A DNA stretch of 64,000 bases from NCBI RefSeq assembly GCF_000691525.1, contig NZ_JMDW01000001.1:62001-126000 (forward strand), written 5' to 3'. This document shows positions 36,502 to 43,619 of the stretch, in pieces. Both the position numbers and the translations under genes were made by a program. Each line of letters begins with the position of its first letter. Positions within the stretch are counted from its first letter, which is position 1. The notes beneath the pieces are model-generated. The model saw only the letters and a program-made list of their open reading frames with translations, ran no database searches and had not been told where the DNA came from. Source of the stretch: Mycolicibacterium neoaurum ATCC 25795. GTDB lineage: Bacteria; Actinomycetota; Actinomycetes; Mycobacteriales; Mycobacteriaceae.

Positions 36502-37377
36502 CTACCGGCGGGTAGTGGTGGGCGGCAACAACTTCCGGAGCAGTGAATAGGTCAGCGCGCCACCTGCCAGTGCGCTCAGTCCCACCGCGAGGGTGGTTGC
36601 CACCGCCGCTCCGGAGGGTGCGGGGAGTCGGTCGCGCAGGGATACCGGCCGGGTGAACGCCAGCACCGGCCAACCTCGTTGGCCGGCCTCCTTGCGCAGC
36701 GCGCGATCGGGATTGACGACCGAGGGGTGTCCGACTGCCTCCAGCATCGGTAGATCGGTGATGGAGTCCGAGTACGCGTAGCAGTGTTCCAGTGCGTAGC
36801 CCTCGCGTGCGGCCAGCTCCCGGATGGCCTCGACCTTGCCCTCGCCGAAGCAGTAGAAGCCCACCTCCCCGGTGTACTTACCGTCCTCGACGACCATGCG
36901 GGTGGCCATGGCGTGGGTCGCGCCGAGGGCTGCGGCGATCGGCGCCACGATCTCTTCGCCGGATGCCGACACCACGACGACATCGCGCCCACACAGCTTG
37001 TGGTCGGCGATCAGATTGGCCGCCTCGTCGAAGACCAGCGGATCGACGATCTCGTGCAAGGTCTCACCGACCACGGATCGCACCTGCTCCACGTCCCAAC
37101 CGGCGCACATATCGGTGAGGTAGGTGCGCATCCGGTCCATCTGGTCGTGGTCCGCGCCGGACATCAGGAACAGGAACTGTGCGTACGACGACTTGAGTAC
37201 TGCGCGTCTGTTCAATAGTCCCTGGTCGAAAAAAGGTTTGCTGAATGCCAGCGTGCTGGATTTCGCGATGACTGTCTTGTCGAGGTCGAAGAATGCTGCG
37301 GTGCGAACTGGCTGACCGTCCTGTACTGCGGGATCGGGCGCGGTGGCAAAATCGGCAGGACCATCGGGTACCGTCAC
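36502..37377 (-). CDS. HAD-IB phosphatase, SerB family, with C-terminal membrane helix (Rv3661-like)
   Basis: 291 residues from GTG 37377. HAD motifs: FFDLDKTV (about 29-36, nucleophile Asp and acid/base Asp), VVVSASGEE (motif II), the motif III Lys in CFGEGKVEAI, and YSDSITDLPMLE (motif IV). Phosphoserine phosphatase-like, but the cap and the C-terminal helix (VATTLAVGLSALAGGALTYSLL, about 258-279) point to a membrane-attached phosphatase with another substrate, perhaps a lipid phosphate. It is flanked by the Ms1-like and 6C RNA genes. Confidence 0.85.
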   Translation of the reverse strand: MTVPDGPADFATAPDPAVQDGQPVRTAAFFDLDKTVIAKSSTLAFSKPFFDQGLLNRRAVLKSSYAQFLFLMSGADHDQMDRMRTYLTDMCAGWDVEQVRSVVGETLHEIVDPLVFDEAANLIADHKLCGRDVVVVSASGEEIVAPIAAALGATHAMATRMVVEDGKYTGEVGFYCFGEGKVEAIRELAAREGYALEHCYAYSDSITDLPMLEAVGHPSVVNPDRALRKEAGQRGWPVLAFTRPVSLRDRLPAPSGAAVATTLAVGLSALAGGALTYSLLRKLLPPTTTRR

Positions 37378-37410
37378 AGGTCACAGCATAGGCGCCCGCG
37401 GCGCGGTAAT

Positions 37411-37432
37411 ACTTTCCCAACGCTGGGAAAGT
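37411..37432. promoter_or_regulatory. Inverted repeat upstream of the SerB-type gene
   Basis: ACTTTCCCA (37411-37419), four bases ACGC, then TGGGAAAGT (37424-37432), a perfect 9-bp dyad located 34 bp upstream of the start codon at 37377. Candidate operator or 5'-leader hairpin for the phosphatase gene. Confidence 0.5.
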
Positions 37433-37501
37433 GACAGCTCACGACACCTGTCGCAAACTGCAGGATTTTCGACACAACCTGCGAATTCAGTCGTCCGCTA
37501 C

Positions 37502-37532
37502 TTGCACTGCGCGGCGAATCCGTGTGTATAGT
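37502..37532 (+). promoter_or_regulatory. Promoter of the 6C RNA
   Basis: TATAGT (37527-37532) is a near-ideal -10 element, preceded by TTGCAC (37502-37507) with a 19-bp spacer. Transcription would start near 37539, the first base of the RNA's 5' hairpin. Confidence 0.65.
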
Positions 37533-37538
37533 GGCAAT

Positions 37539-37635
37539 CACTCGGCCTTAGCCGAGTGTGGATCAGCCCGACCCCCCGGGGCTGATACACGACGACCTCC
37601 GCCTCCTCCCCCCCTGGCGGGGGTCGTCCCTTTTT
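37539..37635 (+). ncRNA. 6C small RNA
   Basis: About 97 nt with three consecutive hairpins. The first is CACTCGGC-CTTA-GCCGAGTG (37539-37558). The second is ATCAGCCC/GGGCTGAT (37562-37569, 37579-37586) with a loop containing six C. The third is GACGACC/GGTCGTC (37591-37597, 37622-37628) with inner stem CCGCC/GGCGG and a loop containing seven C. The third is followed by CCTTTTT and acts as terminator. Two C-rich loops are the defining feature of the 6C RNA of high-GC Gram-positives (B11 in M. tuberculosis, also upstream of Rv3660c). Overexpression studies link 6C RNAs to growth and DNA replication genes. Confidence 0.9.
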
Positions 37636-37788
37636 CGGGACTTTTTCCTCCGCGGCTCGTCGTCGAAATTTCCCGCGAGGGTTGCGGAACGCCGTTTTCA
37701 GTCTTTTGGTCTATCCACAATCTCCGGTTCATCCACAGATGTGTGCGCGGCACTGGCGCGGTCCTGTTGGCACCCAGAGGCTAATGAG

Positions 37789-38853
37789 GTGACGTCGAAC
37801 GCAAGCCTGTTGGCCGTGGTCGAGGGCAGGTCCCTACGCGAGGAGGTCGACCGGGTGGCCGCTGCGGCCGGCCTGCCGGTGGTGCATGCCGAACGTCCGT
37901 CCGGGCGAGCGGCCTGGCTCGGCGCCCGGGCCGTGGTTCTCGACGCCGAGTCGGCCCACCGGTTGGCGGATCTGGACCTGCCCCGACGGGATCGAGTACT
38001 GCTGGTCGGTGCGGTCGACGCCGGGGTGTGGGAGTGGCGAGGCGCGGCAGCCGTTGGCGCGCAACACTTCTTCAAGCTTCCGGACCAGGACGAGGACCTC
38101 GTCGGCGCGTTCGCCGCCGCGGCGGCAGATCCTGGTCCGGGTGGTCGCGACGGCGGGGTGCTCGCGGTCGTCGGCGGCTGTGGCGGCGCGGGGGCCTCAC
38201 TGTTCGCAGCTGCAGTGGCGCAATCGGCGGATTCGGCACTGCTCGTGGACGCGGACCCCTGGGGTGGAGGCATCGACCTGGCGATGGGCACCGAGGGTGT
38301 GCCCGGTCTGCGCTGGCCGGATCTCGCGGTGCGGGCGGGCAGGCTGAGTTTCGACGCGTTGCGGGGTGCGCTGCCGACGTCGCGGGCTGTGACGGTGCTG
38401 TCGGGTGGGCGCAGCGGTGGGGAGATCGGGGCGGGCCCTGTATCGGCGGTAGTCGACGCCGGTCGTAGGGCGGGGGTCACGGTGGTCTGTGACATCCCTC
38501 GGCAGGTTACGCCGGTGACCGAAACCGCATTGTGCACAGCCGATCTGGTGGTGGTGATCGCACCAGCCGATGTGCGTGCCGCGGCCGCCACCGGGGCGCT
38601 CACCCGGTGGGTGCGGGAGGTCAATCCGAATCTCGGGCTGGTGGTGCGTGGGCCGGCGCCCGGCGGGCTGCGGGCGGTGGACCTGGCCAACGGAATAGGT
38701 CTGCCGCTGCTGGCCGCCATGCGTCCGCAGCCCGGACTGGCCGGCGCGCTGGAGCGCGGTGGACTCCGGCTCGCCGCCCGGTCGCCGTTGGCCATCGCCG
38801 CCGCACGGGTGTTGCAGGTGCTGCGCAGACAACCGGCGGGGGTGGGGTCATGA
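37789..38853 (+). CDS. ssd: CpaE/MinD-like septum-site-determining protein (Ssd, Rv3660c-like)
   Basis: 354 residues from GTG 37789. Residues 1-105 are a receiver-like domain (LLAVVEGRSLREEVDRVA, then ARAVVLDAESAHRL). The MinD/ParA-like ATPase follows (AVVGGCGGAGASLFAAAVAQ, then LLVDADPWGGGIDLAMG). The Walker A is degenerate: GGCGGAGAS lacks the lysine before Ser/Thr, as in other TadZ/CpaE homologues. In M. tuberculosis Ssd overproduction blocks septation; in Tad systems CpaE localises the pilus machine. First gene of the tad operon, overlapping tadA. Confidence 0.88.
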   Translation: MTSNASLLAVVEGRSLREEVDRVAAAAGLPVVHAERPSGRAAWLGARAVVLDAESAHRLADLDLPRRDRVLLVGAVDAGVWEWRGAAAVGAQHFFKLPDQDEDLVGAFAAAAADPGPGGRDGGVLAVVGGCGGAGASLFAAAVAQSADSALLVDADPWGGGIDLAMGTEGVPGLRWPDLAVRAGRLSFDALRGALPTSRAVTVLSGGRSGGEIGAGPVSAVVDAGRRAGVTVVCDIPRQVTPVTETALCTADLVVVIAPADVRAAAATGALTRWVREVNPNLGLVVRGPAPGGLRAVDLANGIGLPLLAAMRPQPGLAGALERGGLRLAARSPLAIAAARVLQVLRRQPAGVGS

Positions 38854-40007
38854 GCGACTTGATCGAGCGGGTACGGGAGCGCCTCGCCCATGACGGGGCT
38901 TCGTTGCGGCCGGCGGTGGTCGCCGAAGCCATCCGCGCGGAATCCGGCGGCCTGCTCGGTGATACCGAAGTGCTGACCAGCATGCGAAGTTTGGCCACCG
39001 AGCTCACCGGTGCCGGCCTTCTCGATCCGCTGCTGCGCGCGTCGGGTACCACCGATGTCCTTGTCACCGCGCCCGATGCGGTCTGGGTGGATGACGGTAA
39101 CGGGTTGCGGCGCAGTGGCATCTGCTTTCCCGACGAGGATGCCGTGCGCAGACTCGCACAGCGTCTCGCCCTGGCCGCCGGACGCAGGCTCGACGACAGC
39201 CAACCCTGGGTGGATGGTCATTTGAGCTGTGTGGGAGTCGATCCCGTCCGGTTGCACGCGGTGCTGCCGCCCGTGGCGGCCGCGGGGACCTGCATCTCGC
39301 TGCGGGTGCTTCGTCCGGCCCGCCAGGATCTGGCTGCGCTGATCGCCGCCGGAGCGATAGCCGAACCCGCCGCGGACCTGTTGGCCGGGATCATCGCGGC
39401 ACGGCTGGCCTTCCTCGTCTGCGGGGGCACCGGCGCCGGGAAGACCACGTTGTTGTCGGCGCTCCTGGGAGCCGTCGGCGAGAACGAACGTCTCGTCTGC
39501 GTGGAGGACGCGGCCGAGCTCGCGCCGCGACACCCACACGTGGTGAAGCTGGTCGCCCGCGGCGCCAACGTCGAGGGCGTCGGTGCGGTGACGGTACGTG
39601 ACCTGGTTCGCCAGGCCCTCCGGATGCGACCGGATCGGATCGTGGTGGGAGAGGTCCGCGGTGCTGAGGTGGTGGACCTGTTGACCGCGTTGAACACCGG
39701 TCACGACGGCGGTGCGGGAACCGTGCATGCCAACAGCGCCGCCGAGGTGCCTGCGCGGCTCGAAGCGTTGGCGGGGCTCGGTGGTCTGGACCGCACCGCG
39801 TTGCACAGCCAGCTGGCCGCCGCGATACAAGTGGTCGTGCACGTCGGTCGCGACCGCGAGGGGATTCGGCAGGTGCGCGAGATCGCGGTCCTCGAACGCG
39901 ATCACGACGGTTGGGTCGGCGCGCGCACCGCGTGGGGGCTGCGGTGCGGGTTCGGCGACGGGATCGACGCGCTGCGCGATCTGCTCGACGATGCGGGCGT
40001 CCGATGA
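38850..40007 (+). CDS. tadA: TadA/CpaF secretion ATPase (Rv3659c-like)
   Basis: 385 residues. The type II/IV secretion ATPase carries Walker A GGTGAGKTT (192-200), the Asp box region LVCVEDAAELAPRHPHVV, Walker B MRPDRIVVGEVRG and the His box TGHDGGAGTVHANSA. The hexameric ATPase drives pilin assembly. This is the heli_sec_ATPase subgroup found beside a DECH helicase. ATGA overlaps on both sides. Confidence 0.92.
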   Translation: MSDLIERVRERLAHDGASLRPAVVAEAIRAESGGLLGDTEVLTSMRSLATELTGAGLLDPLLRASGTTDVLVTAPDAVWVDDGNGLRRSGICFPDEDAVRRLAQRLALAAGRRLDDSQPWVDGHLSCVGVDPVRLHAVLPPVAAAGTCISLRVLRPARQDLAALIAAGAIAEPAADLLAGIIAARLAFLVCGGTGAGKTTLLSALLGAVGENERLVCVEDAAELAPRHPHVVKLVARGANVEGVGAVTVRDLVRQALRMRPDRIVVGEVRGAEVVDLLTALNTGHDGGAGTVHANSAAEVPARLEALAGLGGLDRTALHSQLAAAIQVVVHVGRDREGIRQVREIAVLERDHDGWVGARTAWGLRCGFGDGIDALRDLLDDAGVR

Positions 40008-40786
40008 CGACTGCGGCGATCCTGTTGGCGGTGGCGCTACTCGTCTCACCGACACCGGCCGGTCATCGACTCGGACCTCCGATTCGATCTCGCCGACGAC
40101 GGCGGCTCTCACCGGTGTGGGTCGGTGCGCCCGCAGCCGTGCTCACGATGCTCGTGTGGGAACCGACCGTGATGCTGGCCTGCCTTCTGGTGGGGGCCAC
40201 CGTGACTCACCGGCGACGTCGGGCGGCGCGCCGACGGTCGGCCGTCGCGGAGGCGCTGCAACTGCGCGATGCGCTGGACATCCTAGTCGGGGAGCTTCGG
40301 GTCGGTGCGCACCCCGTCGCGGCCCTCACCGCGGCCGCCGGTGAGGTCGGCGGTCAGGTCGGGGACCGCCTGCGGACCGTCTCGGCGCACGGGCGCCTGG
40401 GCGCGGATATCGCCATCGGCTTGAGTTCGGTGGCCGATAGCTCCGCCATCCCCGCGCAATGGCGGCGGCTGGCGCTCTGTTGGCAGTTGGCGCATCACCA
40501 CGGTCTTGCGATCGCCACACTTCTGCGCGCCGCGCAACACGACATCGTCGAACGCGACAGGTTCCGGCTCCGGCTGGACGCCGGCCTTGCCGGACCGCGC
40601 ACCACCGCCGCGGTGCTGGCCGGAATGCCGGTACTGGGAATCCTGCTGGGCCAGCTCATCGGTGCCCAGCCGGTGCGATTCCTGCTCGCCGGCGGAGCCG
40701 GCGGCGTCATTCTGGTCATCGGCGTGGCCCTGTCGTGTCTGGGCCTGTATTGGTCCGACCGCATCATCACGGCGGTGGCGTCATGA
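40004..40786 (+). CDS. tadB: TadB-like inner membrane platform protein (Rv3658c-like)
   Basis: 260 residues. Type II secretion F-domain: LRDALDILVGELRVGAHPVAALTAAA and the following helices, with paired membrane helices at the N-terminus (30-65) and C-terminus (205-255). It would form the membrane platform with the TadC-like protein. The F domain is shorter than in Proteobacteria, as usual in actinobacteria. Overlaps both neighbours by 4 nt. Confidence 0.85.
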   Translation: MTTAAILLAVALLVSPTPAGHRLGPPIRSRRRRRLSPVWVGAPAAVLTMLVWEPTVMLACLLVGATVTHRRRRAARRRSAVAEALQLRDALDILVGELRVGAHPVAALTAAAGEVGGQVGDRLRTVSAHGRLGADIAIGLSSVADSSAIPAQWRRLALCWQLAHHHGLAIATLLRAAQHDIVERDRFRLRLDAGLAGPRTTAAVLAGMPVLGILLGQLIGAQPVRFLLAGGAGGVILVIGVALSCLGLYWSDRIITAVAS

Positions 40787-41331
40787 GCCTGGCTGCGGTG
40801 CTGCTCGCGGCGGCGGTCCTGATCGGTGCCGGTCCCGCACGCACCGTGCGGTCACCGCTACGCCCCACGCCGGACCTGCCCGATGATCCGCTGGCCGCGG
40901 CATCATGTCTGGACGTCCTCGCCGCCTGTCTGTCCGCGGGCATGGCGACCGCGACCGCCGCGGCAGCGGCGGCGCCGCTGGCACCGGTATTGCTGCGTAC
41001 GCAGCTGATACGCGCGGCGGACCTGCTTGCGCTTGGCGCCGGATCCGAGCGGGCCTGGGCAGATCCCGGTGCTACCGCCGACCCGCACGGCGCGGTGCTG
41101 GCCAGACTCGCTCGCCGCTCGGCGGTCTCCGGTGCGGCACTTGCCGACGGCATCGCCGAACTGGCCGACCAGGTGCGTATCGACGCGGGCTCGGCTGCAG
41201 ATGCTGCCGCCGAGCGCGCCTCGGTATTGATCGCAGGCCCGCTCGGCCTGTGCTATCTGCCCGCCTTCGTCTGCCTGGGAATCGTCCCGGTGGTCGCCGG
41301 ACTGGCCGGTGACCTGATGTCAGGTCTGTAA
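40783..41331 (+). CDS. tadC: TadC-like membrane platform protein, short form (Rv3657c-like)
   Basis: 182 residues. The core (CLDVLAACLSAGMATATAAAAAA, then LADGIAELADQVRIDAGSAADAAAERASVLIAGPLGLCYLPAFVCLGIVPVVAG) is the C-terminal half of a type II secretion F-domain protein ending in one or two membrane helices. It is much shorter than classical TadC. It lies directly upstream of the pilin gene. Confidence 0.82.
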   Translation: MSLAAVLLAAAVLIGAGPARTVRSPLRPTPDLPDDPLAAASCLDVLAACLSAGMATATAAAAAAPLAPVLLRTQLIRAADLLALGAGSERAWADPGATADPHGAVLARLARRSAVSGAALADGIAELADQVRIDAGSAADAAAERASVLIAGPLGLCYLPAFVCLGIVPVVAGLAGDLMSGL

Positions 41332-41350
41332 CCGATGAGAAGGAGAAAAC

Positions 41351-41554
41351 ATGCTGCAGAACATGATCCGGAGGATGCAGGCCCGCGTCATGGTGGTCGC
41401 CACCGACGACTCCGGGATGAGCACCGTGGAATACGCGATCGGCACCATCGCCGCGGCCGCCTTCGGTGCCATCCTCTACACCGTGGTGACCGGCGACTCG
41501 ATCGTCACCGCACTCTCCAACATCATCACCCGGGCACTCAACACCAATGTCTGA
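41351..41554 (+). CDS. flp: Flp-type pilin precursor (DUF4244, Rv3656c-like)
   Basis: 67 residues. A basic leader (MLQNMIRRMQARVMVVATDDS) is followed by the prepilin processing site G-MSTVEYA with the invariant Glu at +5 and a hydrophobic helix (IGTIAAAAFGAILYTVV), the hallmark of Flp pilins. A perfect AAGGAG ribosome site precedes ATG 41351, stronger than elsewhere in the operon, as expected for the major subunit. No prepilin peptidase gene is in the window. Confidence 0.92.
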   Translation: MLQNMIRRMQARVMVVATDDSGMSTVEYAIGTIAAAAFGAILYTVVTGDSIVTALSNIITRALNTNV

Positions 41555-41874
41555 GCGGTGAGATCGGTGGTGTCACGGTCGAGGCGGCTTTTGCGATCGC
41601 CTCCTTGGTCGCGGTGCTGGTGCTCTGTCTGGCCGGTATCAACGCCACGGTCCTGCACATCCGGTGCGTCGACGCCGCACGGGAGGGAGCCCGGTTGCTC
41701 GCCCGCGGCGACGACGGGGTGGCGGCCGCGCGCCGGGTCGGGCCGACCGGGTCGACGATCTCGGCACAGCGCGATGGCTCGTTCGTCGTGGTGCGGGTCA
41801 GCACGGCGACGGCTCTGTTGCCAGGGGTCGTCATCTCCGGGGATGCGGTGGCGATGGCCGAGCACCCTCCGTGA
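41551..41874 (+). CDS. TadE-like minor pseudopilin (Rv3655c-like), start uncertain
   Basis: About 107 residues. GGVTVEAAFAIASLVAVLVLCLAGINATV is the TadE-type N-terminal helix with the conserved Glu; the rest is a small extracytoplasmic domain (RCVDAAREGARLLARGD). No ATG, GTG or TTG in frame lies near this helix. The nearest canonical start is ATG 41335, which would read through the whole pilin gene in another frame. CTG 41551, overlapping the pilin stop codon, is the likeliest start, through coupled re-initiation. Confidence 0.75.
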   Translation: MSGEIGGVTVEAAFAIASLVAVLVLCLAGINATVLHIRCVDAAREGARLLARGDDGVAAARRVGPTGSTISAQRDGSFVVVRVSTATALLPGVVISGDAVAMAEHPP

Positions 41875-42226
41875 GGACGGTGGGTCGGCGACACTGATCG
41901 CCACCGCGCTGATGGTCGTGCTGTTGACGACCACGGTCGGGGTGCTGGTGCTCGGCTCGGTGGTGGTGGCGCGGCATCGTGCGCAGTCGGGGGCCGACCT
42001 GGCCGCACTCGCCGGCGCCGCATCGGTACCCGCCGGTCGGCAGAGTGTCTGCGCGGCAGCACAATCCGTCGCCGAGTCGAACCGGGTCACGGTGGTCGAG
42101 TGCACCCTGGACGGCCTGGATGTGGCGATCAGCGTCACGGCCGCCACCGTGCTGCCCGGGCGCAGCGCCCGAGCCGAGGCCAGGGCGGGGCCGGCCGGCG
42201 GTGGCGTCAGTCCGTCTGGCCGGTGA
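41843..42226 (+). CDS. TadE-like protein of the helicase/secretion neighbourhood (Rv3654c-like)
   Basis: 127 residues from ATG 41843, overlapping the previous gene by 32 nt. GGSATLIATALMVVLLTTTVGVLVLGSVVVARHRAQSGADLAALAGA is the Flp/TadG-like helix and following segment typical of this secreted family (TIGR03816 by recall). Two cysteines (in SVCAAAQSV and VVECTLDG) may form a disulfide. It ends in a 20-nt convergent overlap with the next gene. In M. tuberculosis Rv3654c and Rv3655c have been reported as secreted effectors. Confidence 0.8.
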   Translation: MRWRWPSTLREDGGSATLIATALMVVLLTTTVGVLVLGSVVVARHRAQSGADLAALAGAASVPAGRQSVCAAAQSVAESNRVTVVECTLDGLDVAISVTAATVLPGRSARAEARAGPAGGGVSPSGR

Positions 42227-43310
42227 TCTTTCGAAGCCGCAGTAGCGATTTGAGTGCCGCCCGGGTGCCGGATTGCGCACCCTCGACCGCGGTCGCTTCC
42301 TGCTCGGCAGCGGCGATCTCCTCGTCGGTGGGCAACCGCATCGACATCAGCGCCGCGTAGGTGTCGTTGTCGAGTTCGATCCGGTTGACGGTGACATGGA
42401 TGGGGGTGAACCCACCCCCGTGGGCGGGCAGCCGCAGCACCCGGGCGGTCGGTCCGTCGACGAATTCCCGTGCCATGCCCAGCACGTGGCGTTCGTCGCC
42501 GGGGTGCAGGACGGTTTCGCCCTGTTCACCGGCCCGCCAGTCGAAGAAGGGGCACGGTTTGTCCAGCCATTTGAGCAACCGCCAGTGGTTGAGATCGACG
42601 ATCGCCCGGTGCACCCCGGGCGCTGCCAGGCCATTGAGAATCCGCTGTGCCAGATCATCGGGACGCACCACCGGACCCTCGACGACGCTGCGCCAGTTCA
42701 TCGCTCGGCATATCAATCGCTCGGAGCCGTCGTCCTGCTCCTCGGCGATCGCCCTCGCCACGAAGCCCACGGTGATCGGCTCACCCCGGAAGTCGGTGAC
42801 GTTCCAGGTGCTGCACAGCACATGACCGGGCTTGGCCCGGATCACCATGGACAACACCTTCGATTCGTTGGGATTGAGTGCCCTGGCCGGCAGATCCTCG
42901 GCGAAAGCGCGGCCCTGGGTCGCCTCGACGCTGGCGTCCCGGCCCGCGTTGTACAGCGATTCCGCAGTGTCCGTGGCGATTCCGGCCGTCAGATCCCACT
43001 TGAGCGGCCCCGGCATCGGGCGATCGGGCGGCTCGGCGCCGGGTTCGCCGATCCACAGGTGCACACCGTGGATCACCCCGTCGGACATGTGCACCACCTC
43101 GGTGCGGATCACGCGGTCGTTCTTGGGGGTGATGCTGGTCAGCGCCTGACCGGCGCGCACCGTCTCGCCGATGGCCGATTGGACGGCCATCAGGTGGGGG
43201 TTGCGGCGGAGAAAAGTGCTGATCGGGACGAGATTCTTGGTCCTCGATCCCTGGGCGACGATGGCGGGTTCGTCGCCCAGAGTCTCCACGAGCAGCCAGT
43301 CGTGGTCCAT
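42207..43310 (-). CDS. PAS-type sensor-like protein (DUF5593, Rv3651-like)
   Basis: 367 residues from ATG 43310 (MDHDWLLVETLGDEP), the start that matches Rv3651 by recall; ATG 43358 adds 16 residues and has no better ribosome site. The sequence has two or three PAS/GAF-like alpha-beta segments (MDHDWLLVETLG to STFLRR; VEGPVVRPDDLAQRILNG; FTPIHVTVNRIELDND) and no catalytic output domain. Structural work on Rv3651 reported PAS folds. The 309 bp upstream to the helicase gene hold no coding frame I can support. Confidence 0.75.
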   Translation of the reverse strand: MDHDWLLVETLGDEPAIVAQGSRTKNLVPISTFLRRNPHLMAVQSAIGETVRAGQALTSITPKNDRVIRTEVVHMSDGVIHGVHLWIGEPGAEPPDRPMPGPLKWDLTAGIATDTAESLYNAGRDASVEATQGRAFAEDLPARALNPNESKVLSMVIRAKPGHVLCSTWNVTDFRGEPITVGFVARAIAEEQDDGSERLICRAMNWRSVVEGPVVRPDDLAQRILNGLAAPGVHRAIVDLNHWRLLKWLDKPCPFFDWRAGEQGETVLHPGDERHVLGMAREFVDGPTARVLRLPAHGGGFTPIHVTVNRIELDNDTYAALMSMRLPTDEEIAAAEQEATAVEGAQSGTRAALKSLLRLRKITGQTD

Positions 43311-43619
43311 GCCCGTGAGTTTAACCGGCACCGGCTCTCCAGCCGGGTGTTTGCTCATGCTGCGGAATTCGTCGGATCTTGCTGCTGGAGCCCGATCTGG
43401 GCGGCCATCGCGACTGTCGCTGGCGTCAAAACAAGTTGCAGGGGGCCTGCTGAAAAGGTAATTTCCGACTGCACCCGGTTCGCCCGGGCTGAAAACGGAT
43501 CGCGTTGTCCGACCGTTTTGACCATGCGTGAAGTGTGATCGACGTTGCTGGTGGGACCCCGCGGACGAGGGCGAGATGGCCGACGAGGGGTGGGCCTTCC
43601 GGTCGGGGACAATGCGGTG

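Noticed and set aside
43359..43619. Possible PE-family gene as in M. tuberculosis between Rv3649 and Rv3651
   Set aside because: No frame here begins with a PE-like sequence or shows a coding pattern.
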